NCBI RefSeq assembly: GCF_026151205.1
Contig: NW_026971780.1
Span: 17,741-81,740, forward strand
Direction: 5' to 3'
From: Bolinopsis microptera
Taxonomy: Eukaryota > Ctenophora > Tentaculata > Lobata > Bolinopsidae
DNA length: 64,000 nucleotides
Below the pieces are notes generated by a model, which saw nothing but the letters and a program-made list of their open reading frames with translations, was not told the DNA's origin and did not search any database. The translations under genes and the position numbers were made by a program. Below, in pieces: positions 12,301-24,300 of this stretch. How positions within the stretch are numbered: the first letter of the stretch is position 1; every line of letters begins with the position of its first letter.

Positions 12301-15300
12301 TCAAACTTCTTAAATTAAAGCCGGGGTATCAAGCGTACGCCGTACACCGTGCTGTTGAATTGATAACATTGGCCTGTCAACTTCCACAATTAGTATCTCT
12401 GGTTGTTGAATGTTCCATTATTTATGATTTAACGTATTTGCCAGGTTTATCAAAGTTAACCAGTGATGGGAGCCCGACCCTGTCATCCTCTGGAGATGGA
12501 AGCTTAGTCCGGGATGAGGAGACCCTGGAAATTGGTAGGTATCTATCATAACAAAATGATACTGTGATACTCTGACGCCTTTTACAGTTCAATAATTGAG
12601 TGCGAGCAAGGCACGTATACCTTCTTATCTTTTATCGAATTCTTACATTTCAGAGTATCTTGTAGAGATAAAATGTCCTGCTACCAAGATCCTTCCCGAG
12701 CATCCGAAGGAATACTACCTGCCCCAAATGTACTCACAGTTTGCCTGCTATCAGAAGGTACGAGAAAAGCTGAACATACGTTTTCTGTTTCAATATAAAA
12801 CTTTTTTTAAGCCTAAGCCCCTTTTTTTCAAGACTCTGACTAACCACCAACTAATTCATCATTCAATATTCGCAGTTTTTTTTAAACATAACTTAAAATA
12901 CAACCAAACAAAATGTAATATGACAATAGGTTAACAACAAGATTTACAACAAGGTTTACAACAAGATTAACAACAACGTTTACAACAAGGTTTACAGCAA
13001 GGTTTACAACAAGGTTTTACAGCAAGGTTTTCAACAAGGTTAACAACAAGGTTTACAATATTCGCTGTGCTTGGTTGTTACTATTATCCTGACTTCCTTC
13101 GTTAGGTTTGGGCGAGTCGTGTTCTTTCTTGGTGTCGGTGGTTGTGTCGTTGAGGGGGTGATGCAACGTCAATTAATGTCAGTATTCCATAAAAACCCCA
13201 AACTGACATTGACATTAATTGACATTAATTGACATTAATTGACATTAATTGACATTAATTGACATTGATTGACATTGATTGACATTAATTTGTCTTGAAA
13301 TTTGAGATTATCGATATTCGATAAATATTCAAGATATTCACGTCTATGTAAGTTAGACCGGTTCAATAAAACAAAATGTCCTTGAATAATTATGAGTATG
13401 TTCTTATCTGTTGATCCTTAGGTTCAAAGACCACCAAAAAAAATTTCAGCTTCCAACTCTTCCATCTTCGGTCCCCACCGGCCACGCCCATATTTTATTG
13501 ATTTCTTATACAGGTAAATTATCTAGAATCGGCTTTTTTAGTATGAAGGAGTAATGTTAGCTGTTTAAGATTCGTTATTCAAAAATAAATGTCATGAAGG
13601 CATTTCGTTTAATGTGGGTTTTAAGTTCTGATGATGTTGAGAACCACGCCCTTGGATGGCCACGCCCATTTAAGAAAATTAAATTTCGGAAAACCGTATT
13701 ATTTTAGTTTTATTGTTTAATGATCTGAATTTGTTTCACATTTCACATTTCCATATGTGATAGTAGTGAATAAATTGATGATATAAACGTTCTAGAGTGC
13801 TAAAAATATGGTAGAACTACATAATCTCTGGTCGAAAAATATCGTGTCAATTAATGTCAGTATTCCAAAATTTTGCAAAACTGACATTGACATTAATTGA
13901 CATTAATTGACATTAATTGACATTAATTGACATTAATTGACATTAATTGACGTTGCATCACCCCCGTCGTTGATACACCAGTTAAACAGTGGATCGTGGA
14001 TGAACACCTCAATTATAGCAAATAGCAGCTCCTTGTTCTCCTTCCTTCGCTTTTGTCCCTGCAAGCTTTTAAAATAGCTCGAACATCAGAGCTCTTGCTA
14101 TCTTTTGGTCTATATTTGAGGTGAGCCTCATCCTGCCCGGCCCACTAAATAGACTCTGATAGGCATGGTGTTCTCACACCACTCCACCAAACCGGATCTT
14201 TGGGACAATGGTATCACCTTGTAGGTTCTCATACTGAGATGTTCAGTCAGCTGGTTCTTGGAGAGAAGCTGGTTTGCTACATTAAACACTTGCTCCATCA
14301 CTGCGTCCTGTCTCATATCGTCGTTACCCTTGACAAGCTGTTTCCAAGTGACACCGTCCGAGCAGAGAGCGAAGGTCACCTTGGGAAGGTTGAAACCTCC
14401 CGGGGTCTGATACTCTGTGTTAAAGCCCACCACTAAAGGAGATTGGAGGAGTAGTTACCGTCACATCTCGCCGGAATTTCGAGGGTTAAAAGTGGAAAAC
14501 CTTTCGATATCCTTGATCTTTGTTATCTTTAAAGTTGATGGTATTTTGAGAGCCGAACTTCGAGCCGCCATCCGGTATGCAGAGTCTTCTTTCAAGTTGT
14601 GATTTGCCCATTCCACATAAGCGTCAGTCAATTTGTCCATGTCAGTAATGATTTTCTTTAGAGCTGATTCTTTCATCAGCGTTTTCAAGATATCTTTGGC
14701 ACTGGACTGTTCGTGCATCGTTAGGAAGATGCTTCGAGCCCTTGATGTATTTGCAGTCAAGTTGTGCGTTCTTAAGAGCAAACAAGATGGGAAGCACGTG
14801 GTAAGGGTGCTCTCGTGCTGTTTTTGTGATCATCTTTATGACGAGATCGTTAAGATTCCCAGAAGTACTGTACTTCTTATCACATTCGTCGCACTGTTCT
14901 TCAAAGTGTGATTCTATCTTCAGGATTATCCTGTCAGCAAGGATGTCTTTGTTCTTAAATATCTTCGTATCGTCGTCATTCCTCACCTTAAATTTAAGGA
15001 AAAAAAGAAAATATTTATAAAAAAGTAAATTAAAAAAAAGAAAATAAAAAAGAAGTGAATTTAAAAAAAAGAAAATAAAAAAAAGAAGAAAAAAATAAAA
15101 GAAAGAAGAAAAATTTTGAAAAAGAAGAAAAAAAAAGAAGAAAAAAAAGAAGAAAGAGTAAATAAAAAAAGAAGAAAAAAATTTAAGGAAAACGGCATCT
15201 TTTAATTCAGCCACAGAGAAAGCTTTGATCTTTTTGAAGTTTGCTTGGTAATTTACGAAGTAACTATAAGCACCAATAACTTTCTTTACGTTGGGTTTTT

Positions 15301-18300
15301 TAGCTAGTTCGAGTAGTTCTCCGATGGTTGCTTTGTACATTTCAACATCTTCTGGAGAGTGTTTCAGTGTACTCATTTTATGGCAGTATTGTACAATAAA
15401 GTATTGTACAATAAATGTACAATGCAAATGGCACGCGTCATCGCAATTTAGCAATAGATAACTGATAAGCGAGCACTTAAAATACAACCAAACAAAATGT
15501 AATATGACAATAGGTTAACAACAAGATTTACAACAAGGTTTACAACAAGATTAACAACAACGTTTACAACAAGGTTTACAGCAAGGTTTACAACAAGGTT
15601 TTACAGCAAGGTTTAAAACAAGGTTTACAATATTCGCAGTTTAATAATGACGGTAAGCTAAGTAGAGTTCTCCACATGGTGTGGACACCTTCTTTCTCAA
15701 GGATCTGGGTTCATGAAATTAACCAAGAGTTACTTGTTGAATTCCTACATGTTGCACATGAACTTTATTTCACAGTGAGTTAAGATTTAGTATGTTGTAC
15801 TTTAAAATCATCGTGGACATCAATATTTATAGACAATATGAAAGAATAAGTATGTGTCAAATTTGTTCTATTTAGAACAGTAGCTGTCCATACCTTGGCC
15901 TAATTGGCTTATTACTTTATTATTCCGCAGCTCACAACGTTATGCAGCAAAATAAATGGATCTTAAATTAGAAAATTAACTCGTTAACTTTTTTCAGAGA
16001 AACCTCGAGATTAAAAAGACAATGCCTTTGGCTGTGAGGAATCTCCGCGAGAAGTTTAAAGCAGAAGCTAAAAAATTTCGACTTGTCGCTGACGTACCCT
16101 CCGTCCTCTCCTCGACTCCAGTCAATCAAGCACACGCAAATGGTATTCATTGTGTCTCTGTCCTGCAACGTGTCAATGTTCACGCTGGTATGTGTTGACT
16201 ATTTAGATTCTCTTTTAAAACTGCTAAATGGAGAAATAATATTTCACGATGCTCAGACATTACGAATTTTGACGACCTGCCATAAATCTACGTTGCATGG
16301 TTTATTGCCGTATTCAAAATTTTTCACCTTTCGACTGCCAACTTGCCAAAGATACAAAACTTATGCAAGAATTTCTCAACATTGCACACTGAACCTTAGG
16401 TAGTGAAATGAAGACACTGACGTCCGCTCTGAAGAAGGTTATGGAGGACATCTACGCTGAGGCTACACCTAAAGCGTCCGCAGCTATGTTTTACGTGCTA
16501 TCAGATTTAACAAGGACTCCTAATCAATTTAAGACACCCTATTTCGTCAGTAAGTACTTCAATAATCTTTATAAGTGTAACGCTAAGTATAACACCAAGT
16601 CCTTCGAATTGTGCTGTTAATTTAGTGATCATTGATCTAGTGCCATTAATTAAGGGAATTAATCATTAACCAACCGCATAGAATTGTAATCGATATTCAA
16701 TTATTGGCTCTTATTAAAGTATGAAAACTTATCATCCTTGCTTGCAGTTGCATATCTACCTACATCATCAAAGATGACGGTTGAGACTGACAGGGCTATC
16801 ACAAATAACATGATGGATGAGCTGGATAGTCGTTTCAACTTGACATCTAGATCTTTCGATGCAAAGACACGAGAGATATGCTTCAAGTGTGAGTTTTGAA
16901 ACTTAAATCAATCAATTAGACTCAATTTTCTAACTTAGTATGTTATTTTTATTTTAGTATGATAATAATACATTAACCGTCATTTGTTAAGACTTGAGGT
17001 CCCCTCCGAGTTCAATTGGGACGGCCTGTTTACTGAACTCCTAAGAACTGATTCAAGCCATTTATGATTTAACCTGTAACCATAATCCCACATTGTAATA
17101 TCCTTCAACATTTAGCGACAACCGGAGAGGCCTTATCAGTTTTTGAATTGAGACGGCAGTTGTGGGTTAAAGCGAAGGAACTTACAAGGAAAACAGAGTT
17201 AAGAAATTACCTTTGTGATTACCTCAACACACTGCTGAATAAAGATAGAGGTAAGGAACAATCATAGCGATTTCATGTTCAATGTATAGGATTTCTCAAG
17301 AATTATCTTCCGTGGTGAGGCAAAAATCGGTCAGTTTTACTGTGTAATTTCGCCCATTTAAAAAGGAGCAAGTCGTGAAATACTCAAATTTATGCCAGTT
17401 AACTAATTCAGACTGGTCTCTTAATACTGCGGAGCAAGAATTAGTTACAAAATGTGGCATCACTCTCTCTATTGAAGGAACGGATCGTGCTCAGCGCTTT
17501 CGGCTAAATCCTCATGTCAAAGCAGGAAAGATTCGGCTGGAAGACTTACGGGTACGGAGGTTTTACGGTTTTCAAATGATTTTTGGCATTTTGATTTTAA
17601 GACTCTGTTCGGAATAATGAAATGACAAGGATTTCAAATAAATTTTTCCATCTTCAAGATTGAATCTCTTCCGTAACAGACCACAGACCAGCAGGAAGTC
17701 CTCGCTGGAAATTCATGTGATTCATCTTTCAGGCAGCATGGTGTTACTCAAAATACTCAGCTGAGTATGAAGCTTGGGTGACGAAGCATCCGTTTCTTGA
17801 CGACCCAGCCTTCAGCCATTTCTTCCAAAAGGAAGAAATCGTTTATCTTCCTGATTCTCTCCCATCTGGTAAATGGATCGCAGCCGAAGTAGATTATACC
17901 CACATAGGGTCTCGGCTACGCAGGATGGTGGTAGCTGGCGCAATACCGGGAGTGGATCCTGAAGCGTGGAGAACGGTTGCTAAAAAAACTACTCCCGAGA
18001 ACAAGCCGAAGACCAACCTCACCACTGTGATTGTAGATTCTTCTGGTGCAGACCAGATGTCAATGACCCAGACCTTGACTTTCTTTAGTGCATCTGTAAG
18101 TTGAAATTGAAGTCGATTTTTGTAGACTGGTTAGTTTAAATATACTTAAAACCCTGACTATTGATTAAAATAGGTTATTTGGAGCATGCACTGAAGTCTT
18201 CAGCACGATTTTTTTCATCTATGAATTTAAGGATGTTAATAATTTTGATTTACTAAACAAATAATTTCGTCAGGTTGCAGAAGAGTTGAAGGAGAGTGGG

Positions 18301-21300
18301 TACCCGCCGGAGCACCAGTTTTGCAATGCTGTAAACAAGTGGTTAACTGCTCACGACGCTCGGGGTATCACAGGTTAGCCCAATATTGACAGCTATTTTT
18401 AAAGATTTTCGTCCCGCGTCATATTCTTATAATGTTTTTTTAGACCTGCAATTTTTAAGACAAGATTAGAACAGTCTTATCAAATCCGACAATTTTCATA
18501 GAAGTTGTTATTTCCAAGATACGAAGTTCGAAAAGCTAGCATTTAGTAATAGACGAATTTTGCAGCTGATATCAGAATCGACATGATGATGGTACTACAC
18601 GAGATGCTCATGGAAAAGGTCTCAGTTTGCTTTCCTCCTCCCACGAGCAGTACAAAGTGTGGGTTCAACTTTAATCTGATAGAAGATATCGTATGCGGAA
18701 CCCAAGCCCGGCTATGTCTGTACATAATAACGAAAGAAACCGGTAAATTTTTAATCATGAAAACGTTTGCATTCATTTTAGACTAGTGACGAAAATCAAC
18801 AATCGTTTGCCAGTTTGGTTAGCAAAATCGACAAAAAATAGTCCATTCCCCATGGCCATGATATTAGAATTCTGTCCGTTGAAATAGGCCACTCTGATTT
18901 TTATCATTGAACTTCGCATTGATGACATGTTCATTCTCTACAGGTTATGCTGCCAGGGCGTTTAGCTCGATAGATGTTGAAAATGCCCACAGCATTATAA
19001 ATCATTTGGACCGCCGCGGGGTCCAAAACTCCTCAATCGAAGAGCTTAGTAGACATGTCAGCAACCTACAGAGACTTCAAATTCTCAGGAAAACCTCTCT
19101 AGGAAGGTAATACATTAACTTGTTTAGTTAATAAATTTGATAAGTAGATTTTGAGTGGTGATTACTAAATACTGATATCGAGGTACCATAAAAAGGATAT
19201 ATAAACTTATCACTTATGCTTATACTATCAATGAATATCAAATCGCCTTCTCTAGTTATCAAACCCAACATAAATTAAATCTCTGCCTACAAGGACTATT
19301 TGATATTTACAACATACCGAGTGAATGTCTCAATCTTTTCAGGAAGCTTTATACTCCGACATCCACAATTTACCACGCCCCTGAGATCGACAAAGGTCTT
19401 TCTGATAGATTGACTTCCAGCCAATTCGATCTATCGAAGCCGAGTGGGAAGAACAAAGAACTGAAACCCCATGGTCGCAACGATGCTCCTCGCGGACAAG
19501 GGAGAGTTAGGGCCATCGGTGGTCACAAGACTGGAGAATATTTATTTTATAAGCGTTGAGGTTGTCACGAAAGCGTACTGTAATGGGACTGTATCAGATC
19601 TGAGTGATTTGATTTTGTGATTTGCGGTTAACATGATTTTATTGCGATTTAAGACTGTAAAAACTAAAGGTTCAAGTTGAACTATCGTCGCCATGATAAT
19701 GTATTTTGGAACTGTTCACGTTGAAATTGCTTCGTTAATCAGCCATCTTCCTTGTTTACTTTCTAGTTCTACTGTGTAGTACAGCTACGATCAACGATAC
19801 TTAGCTAGTACATTCATAGTAACTGCACTGAGAAGAGTAAAAAATTTGAGCTTTGACGGAATAACATTTCCTTGTTTTTAGATACGGTTACTATTCTAGT
19901 GAGGGGTTCATAGCTGACCATTAAGGTCTTACTCACAATAATTTGTGCTCTGATATTGGCCGTACTGACTGCTGTTGAAAAAGCCACGCCATCAGATGCG
20001 CGTCACGAGAGTCCACCCCAGTAGACCCCACTACGTACAAAATTTGAAATTTTCCCAAAAACTTCTGACTAAGCTAGTTTGTTTTCAATAACTTTTGCAA
20101 TATTAACAGTAGACCCTTCAAATTTTCACCAAATGTTTCCCTAGACACTAGTTCATCGTAACTGTGTCATAAAATTTTAATTTAGGGACCCAATTTTGTG
20201 CAAGACTCTGGTATCTGACGACCGGTCGCAGACGTGGTTATTGTAATGTCAACTTCTGTTGCACACTGAGCGAGCTATATTTTGAGAACAAAGATAAACT
20301 TTACACCAGGTGAAAGCTGAGACGTTTCTCTTTAAGATGATCACCTCACATTCTGTGTATCTGTGACATTGAGATAGTAACGATTCAAAACGTCAAGTTG
20401 AACAGGCTACAAAATACGCGCTGAATAAAAGTCCACCCCAAGAGTCCACCCCACGCGCGTAGGGTGATTAATCAAAACTTTAAATTCATCAACATTTAAA
20501 AAGAATCAAGTTATAATATAGATACCTTCGACGCGACAAGTGACGGTTATCTGCGAACCCTCTTCACTGAACTCCCCACCAGTATGACTTACAATTGGAG
20601 ATTCTAAGTATACTTTGTCTGCAGAGAGAAATTCGATAAGAATAGGTTTAGATACACCTAATAGTAGTAGTAAATCTTTCAAAGTACGAAATATCTCTTT
20701 AAAAGAGCATCCTAGGCACCTTATAGATATCAAAACGCATAAAAAAGAAAACAAAAAACATCAACCATCTTCTAACTTCTTCCACTCCTCCCTATCTAAA
20801 GCTAAAAATCTAAGGTCTTCGAAATCAGTCAAATTCTTAAGTCTAATATCAAGATTTCTACTAGTCAAGTCTTTTCTAATAACATCCAATAAGTTTAAAC
20901 ATGGTCTACCCCGTCTCCCTTCCATAAAAATATCAGAATTTATAGCAAATAACATAGAGGTGTATGCTGGTGAGTCTTCCTGTCCTCTTAAGATATGTCC
21001 TAACATTCTCCATCGAAACTTAGAGACTCTCACAGACAAGGGAGTGACATAACAACGAGCATAGAGTGCCTCATCAGAAATAACCCCAGTAGGCCATCTG
21101 ATGTTGAGGATTCTTCGGAGGTGTTTGCGATGAGCAATATCAAGTTCATTCAACGAAGCTAGTGGTGCAGCCCAGGAGTTGCAGTTGTAGAGTAGAATAG
21201 AGACTACTTGTGCCTCGTAGATTTTGATCTTCCTTTGGACTGAAATCTTGCTCTTCATCCAAACTTTCTGAAATTTACTAAAGGCAACATTACCAAGGAA

Positions 21301-24300
21301 TATTCGATTCTTGATATCCTTAACAGTGCACATCAACGATCCTAAAGTTTTGTTAGAGCGCCACTCTTCATCACCTCTATACACTTTTTCAACAATCACC
21401 TTGCGTTTAACAGTGGGTTTAGGATCTGCTAAATAAAAATGGACAAATTCAGTCTTGGAAGAATTGATATGAAGGTCCCACTGCTGGAATATATCTTTAG
21501 CGATAGGAAGCATTTCTTTGAGTGGAGCAAGTTCAGTGTTATTAAAGTCAATATCATCAGAGTATCCTGTTTCCTAATAACTTATACTAAATTTATTTGA
21601 AAAATTATAAACATATTAATCAATTATATGAACTGAGCTTTTATGTTTAGTCTTTCCATATCTTGGAAAAATCAATGCCACTTCTACGAAAGGAGTACGA
21701 CGTTGTTAAAGGAACTGGAATAAAAAATCAGATATTTTGACTTTTTGACCTAAAACTCAGAATATGGAGGTACTTAACACACTCACTAGCTATAAACACT
21801 TCCACAGATCCTGATATAGTTATTTCCCCATCTGCAACATTGCAGTTAAAGGTGCCAGTGTACGTTGTTAAGGGGTTTATCATGGTTAGCGTTGAATTCA
21901 GTGTAAAATCATCTTGATTTCCCTTTACAGTATCCACAAATTCGCTCAAATCCAAATCTGTACTATGTGTCCAGGTAACAGAGGACTTATCGACCAAGGG
22001 CTTCCCCACAATGATGCAATCTATTTTTATCTCCCCATTAGTGAGAACCGATATTGGTTTTTCAGGGACATTCACCTGTGTTTTTCTCACTGAAAAATTT
22101 CGAACATTCAATAATTTTCTATCTATTAAACTATTCAGATTAAAAAAAAAGAATGTAACATGTTCAAAAAAATTGAACTGAAGAGGTTTTGTATTATCAC
22201 TAAAATTCTGTATAATCTTGATTAAAAAGTTTATGAAAGTAAATTCCATACCAGTAATCAATGTTACCGCTGATGACTCCATCTCTTTTTTGACACTTCG
22301 GACTTTATTGTATCCCTTACACTTATATTCGCCGTCTGAGTCGTAGTCAGGTATCAAAGTATATTTACATGTTACAATATGTTCTCCAGAACATGTAAGA
22401 TCGGTCACTGACCCATTTTTCGTCCATGTCATAGAGTCTGAAAACGGACGTGTTATCATGAAATATTGATTTTTTATTATGATGGCAATGCAAAAATTTC
22501 AACAGAAATTTCAATTTAGAGCTATCCTATTAAGTCACGTCAAATAAGCTCACCTTGATTCGGAAGAATCAAATCGACTTGGTGAGGTGGCAGACCACCT
22601 ACAACTTCACATTTGATGGTTATGTCTTCGTTGTATGCGATTTTACTGTCCAAACCTACAAAAATTACAACTCATGGGTTCGGTATTTGACTTAATCAAT
22701 CAAAATTAGATGGTGATGTTTACAATCCCAAGCAAAAAATTATAAAAATTAGTTAACCATTAACATTTTCTTCGCTTAAATAAAGGACCCGAATTAAAGT
22801 TTCATGTCAATTTACTTGGGCTGATAGTAGATGTTACTTCTTTATAAACTGTTACAGTGAAGTTTAATGTAGTAGTTTTCAAAGCATCGTTTTTTGCTCG
22901 GTTTTCTGCAGTCACAGTGTAGGCTCCATCAAATTCAAAATCCACATCACTGTCTCCAATTGTACTAGAACATGTCATTTCATTGGTCCCAGTACACATG
23001 CTTATATCGAGAATCACTTGGTTTCCTTTTTTCAATGATACTAGATGTGGAGGTCGACCACCATTAAGTGTGAAGTCAAAAGTGAAGGAGGATCCAAAAT
23101 CGGTGTCAAAATCGTTTATCTGTGCAATTTCCACGTCTTTGACTGAAAACATTTTTATTCAATTTTAAATGTTTTAAAAATACTAATGAAGGAATTTTTA
23201 TTCAGTATAAAAATATTCATGGGTAATATTAACCTTACAGTGGTATCATATCGTTATAGAACTGCAAAAATGGTTATAGAACTGCAAAAATGGTTTTATT
23301 TATCATATTTTTGAGTTAAAAGACCAAGATCAAAATAACCTTGAAAATAGGATAAATGGCAAATCAGTGGTACAGAAAATTATAATTAACTGTTCAGTAT
23401 TATACAAATATATAATATAATCAGGATGGTACATTGTTGAAGATAATAATTCGGTCAAAATTAAAGTCCCTCAATTTAAATATATCAATTGCAGACAAAT
23501 TATACACTATGTAGTATGTATATATGAGGGATAAGTTCCAAGACACCGTTTTTAGCATCAACACAGAGAAAACTTATTAATATGTGTCCAGGAATAATCA
23601 TCATGCAATGGAAATCATCATTAACATCAGGATTCAATTTTAAACAACCCCCCTCCAGATCATTAATGTAGGTGATTTTATTTGATGAATAAATATATTT
23701 TAAATCACACTAATAATATGATCCAATTGTTTATGTAATTACAGAACATTATTGATATTTTCAAAAAACCAGCAATCGAATAGATGTAATTGTATATTAG
23801 ACAAAATCAGATCCACAAGGTTAGAAAAACAAAAATGCAATGATTGTTCCCGCTGCATAACACTAATAAAGCTACGATCACGAGTATTTGAAAATGTGCA
23901 TCTGATTTGACACTACTTTTATTTGCCAGGCTGCCTGCTTACCAACGACAGCATTTTTGATACTCTTATTCGTCTTTTCCTCGTTCTTAAAAGCTTTATT
24001 CTTCCCTGTACACTTGTATGAGCCATTGTTCTCATATACCACTTTGCCAATCGTATGAACATATTCAAGGGAATTCTTCTCACGGGTAACCTTGTTTGAT
24101 TGATCCGTATTTGATTGATCCGTGTCCTCATATTTAATTATTGTTTTAACGACATTACTACCATCATCAAATTCGACCAACAGGAAGAATGGAGTTCTTC
24201 CACCTTCAACTTTGCAAGTCAGAGTTAGCTCAGATCCAAAATCAACTTCATCAGAAGTAGAACTTGAAGTAAGTGTTGCTTCAACATCTTTCACAACTAT

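Larger units (their letters stand above)
13064..15474 (-). pseudogene. ATM: ATM kinase gene fragment (C-terminal FAT to kinase region), broken
   Basis: On the minus strand the pieces follow ATM order. A FAT-like part lies at 15375-15190, then 14980-14642 ([16 protein letters not shown]), then the linker, then the start of the PI3K-like kinase domain at 14433-14128 with [18 protein letters not shown] and [15 protein letters not shown]. After about 14100 comes a piece like the ATM segment just past that point. It then jumps to DPLFNWC at about 13985, a part that lies after the catalytic loop. The catalytic and activation loops are therefore deleted. Frameshifts and stops occur (for example near 14440-14460), and an A-rich tract interrupts it at 15000-15190. 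It resumes beyond the nested element and stops in ...NNQAQRIL at about 13064. It lies antisense in an intron of the YqaJ gene and cannot make an active kinase. Confidence 0.8.
5493..20466 (+). mobile_element. Complete 15-kb DNA transposon-like element with YqaJ nuclease gene
   Basis: Terminal inverted repeats of about 339 bp (5493-5831 and 20129-20466) start CACCCTACGCGCGTGGGGTG and differ at only a few positions by eye. They are bounded by ATTAA at 5488-5492 and 20467-20471, a 5-bp target duplication (or TTAA with one unmatched base). The element sits in one intron of gene 2: the host exons on each side (20526-20618 and 5304-5407) join in phase across an Ig domain. Inside, on the plus strand, are a C2H2 segment and a 25-exon nuclease gene. 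No DDE transposase, polymerase or packaging ATPase was recognised, so it is not an ordinary Polinton, and I cannot name its superfamily. The similar TIRs and unbroken exons suggest recent insertion. Confidence 0.85.

Noticed and set aside
12935-13060. Possible CRISPR-like array
   Set aside because: Units are contiguous degenerate 12-mers without unique spacers; a minisatellite in an animal genome.
14128-14781. Functional ATM gene on the minus strand
   Set aside because: The kinase catalytic and activation loops are missing, frames are broken, and the fragment lies inside a transposon intron.
5493-20466. Polinton/Maverick
   Set aside because: Size and long TIRs fit, but the duplication is 5 bp, the ends are CA not AG, and no polymerase B, retroviral-type integrase, protease or ATPase was found.
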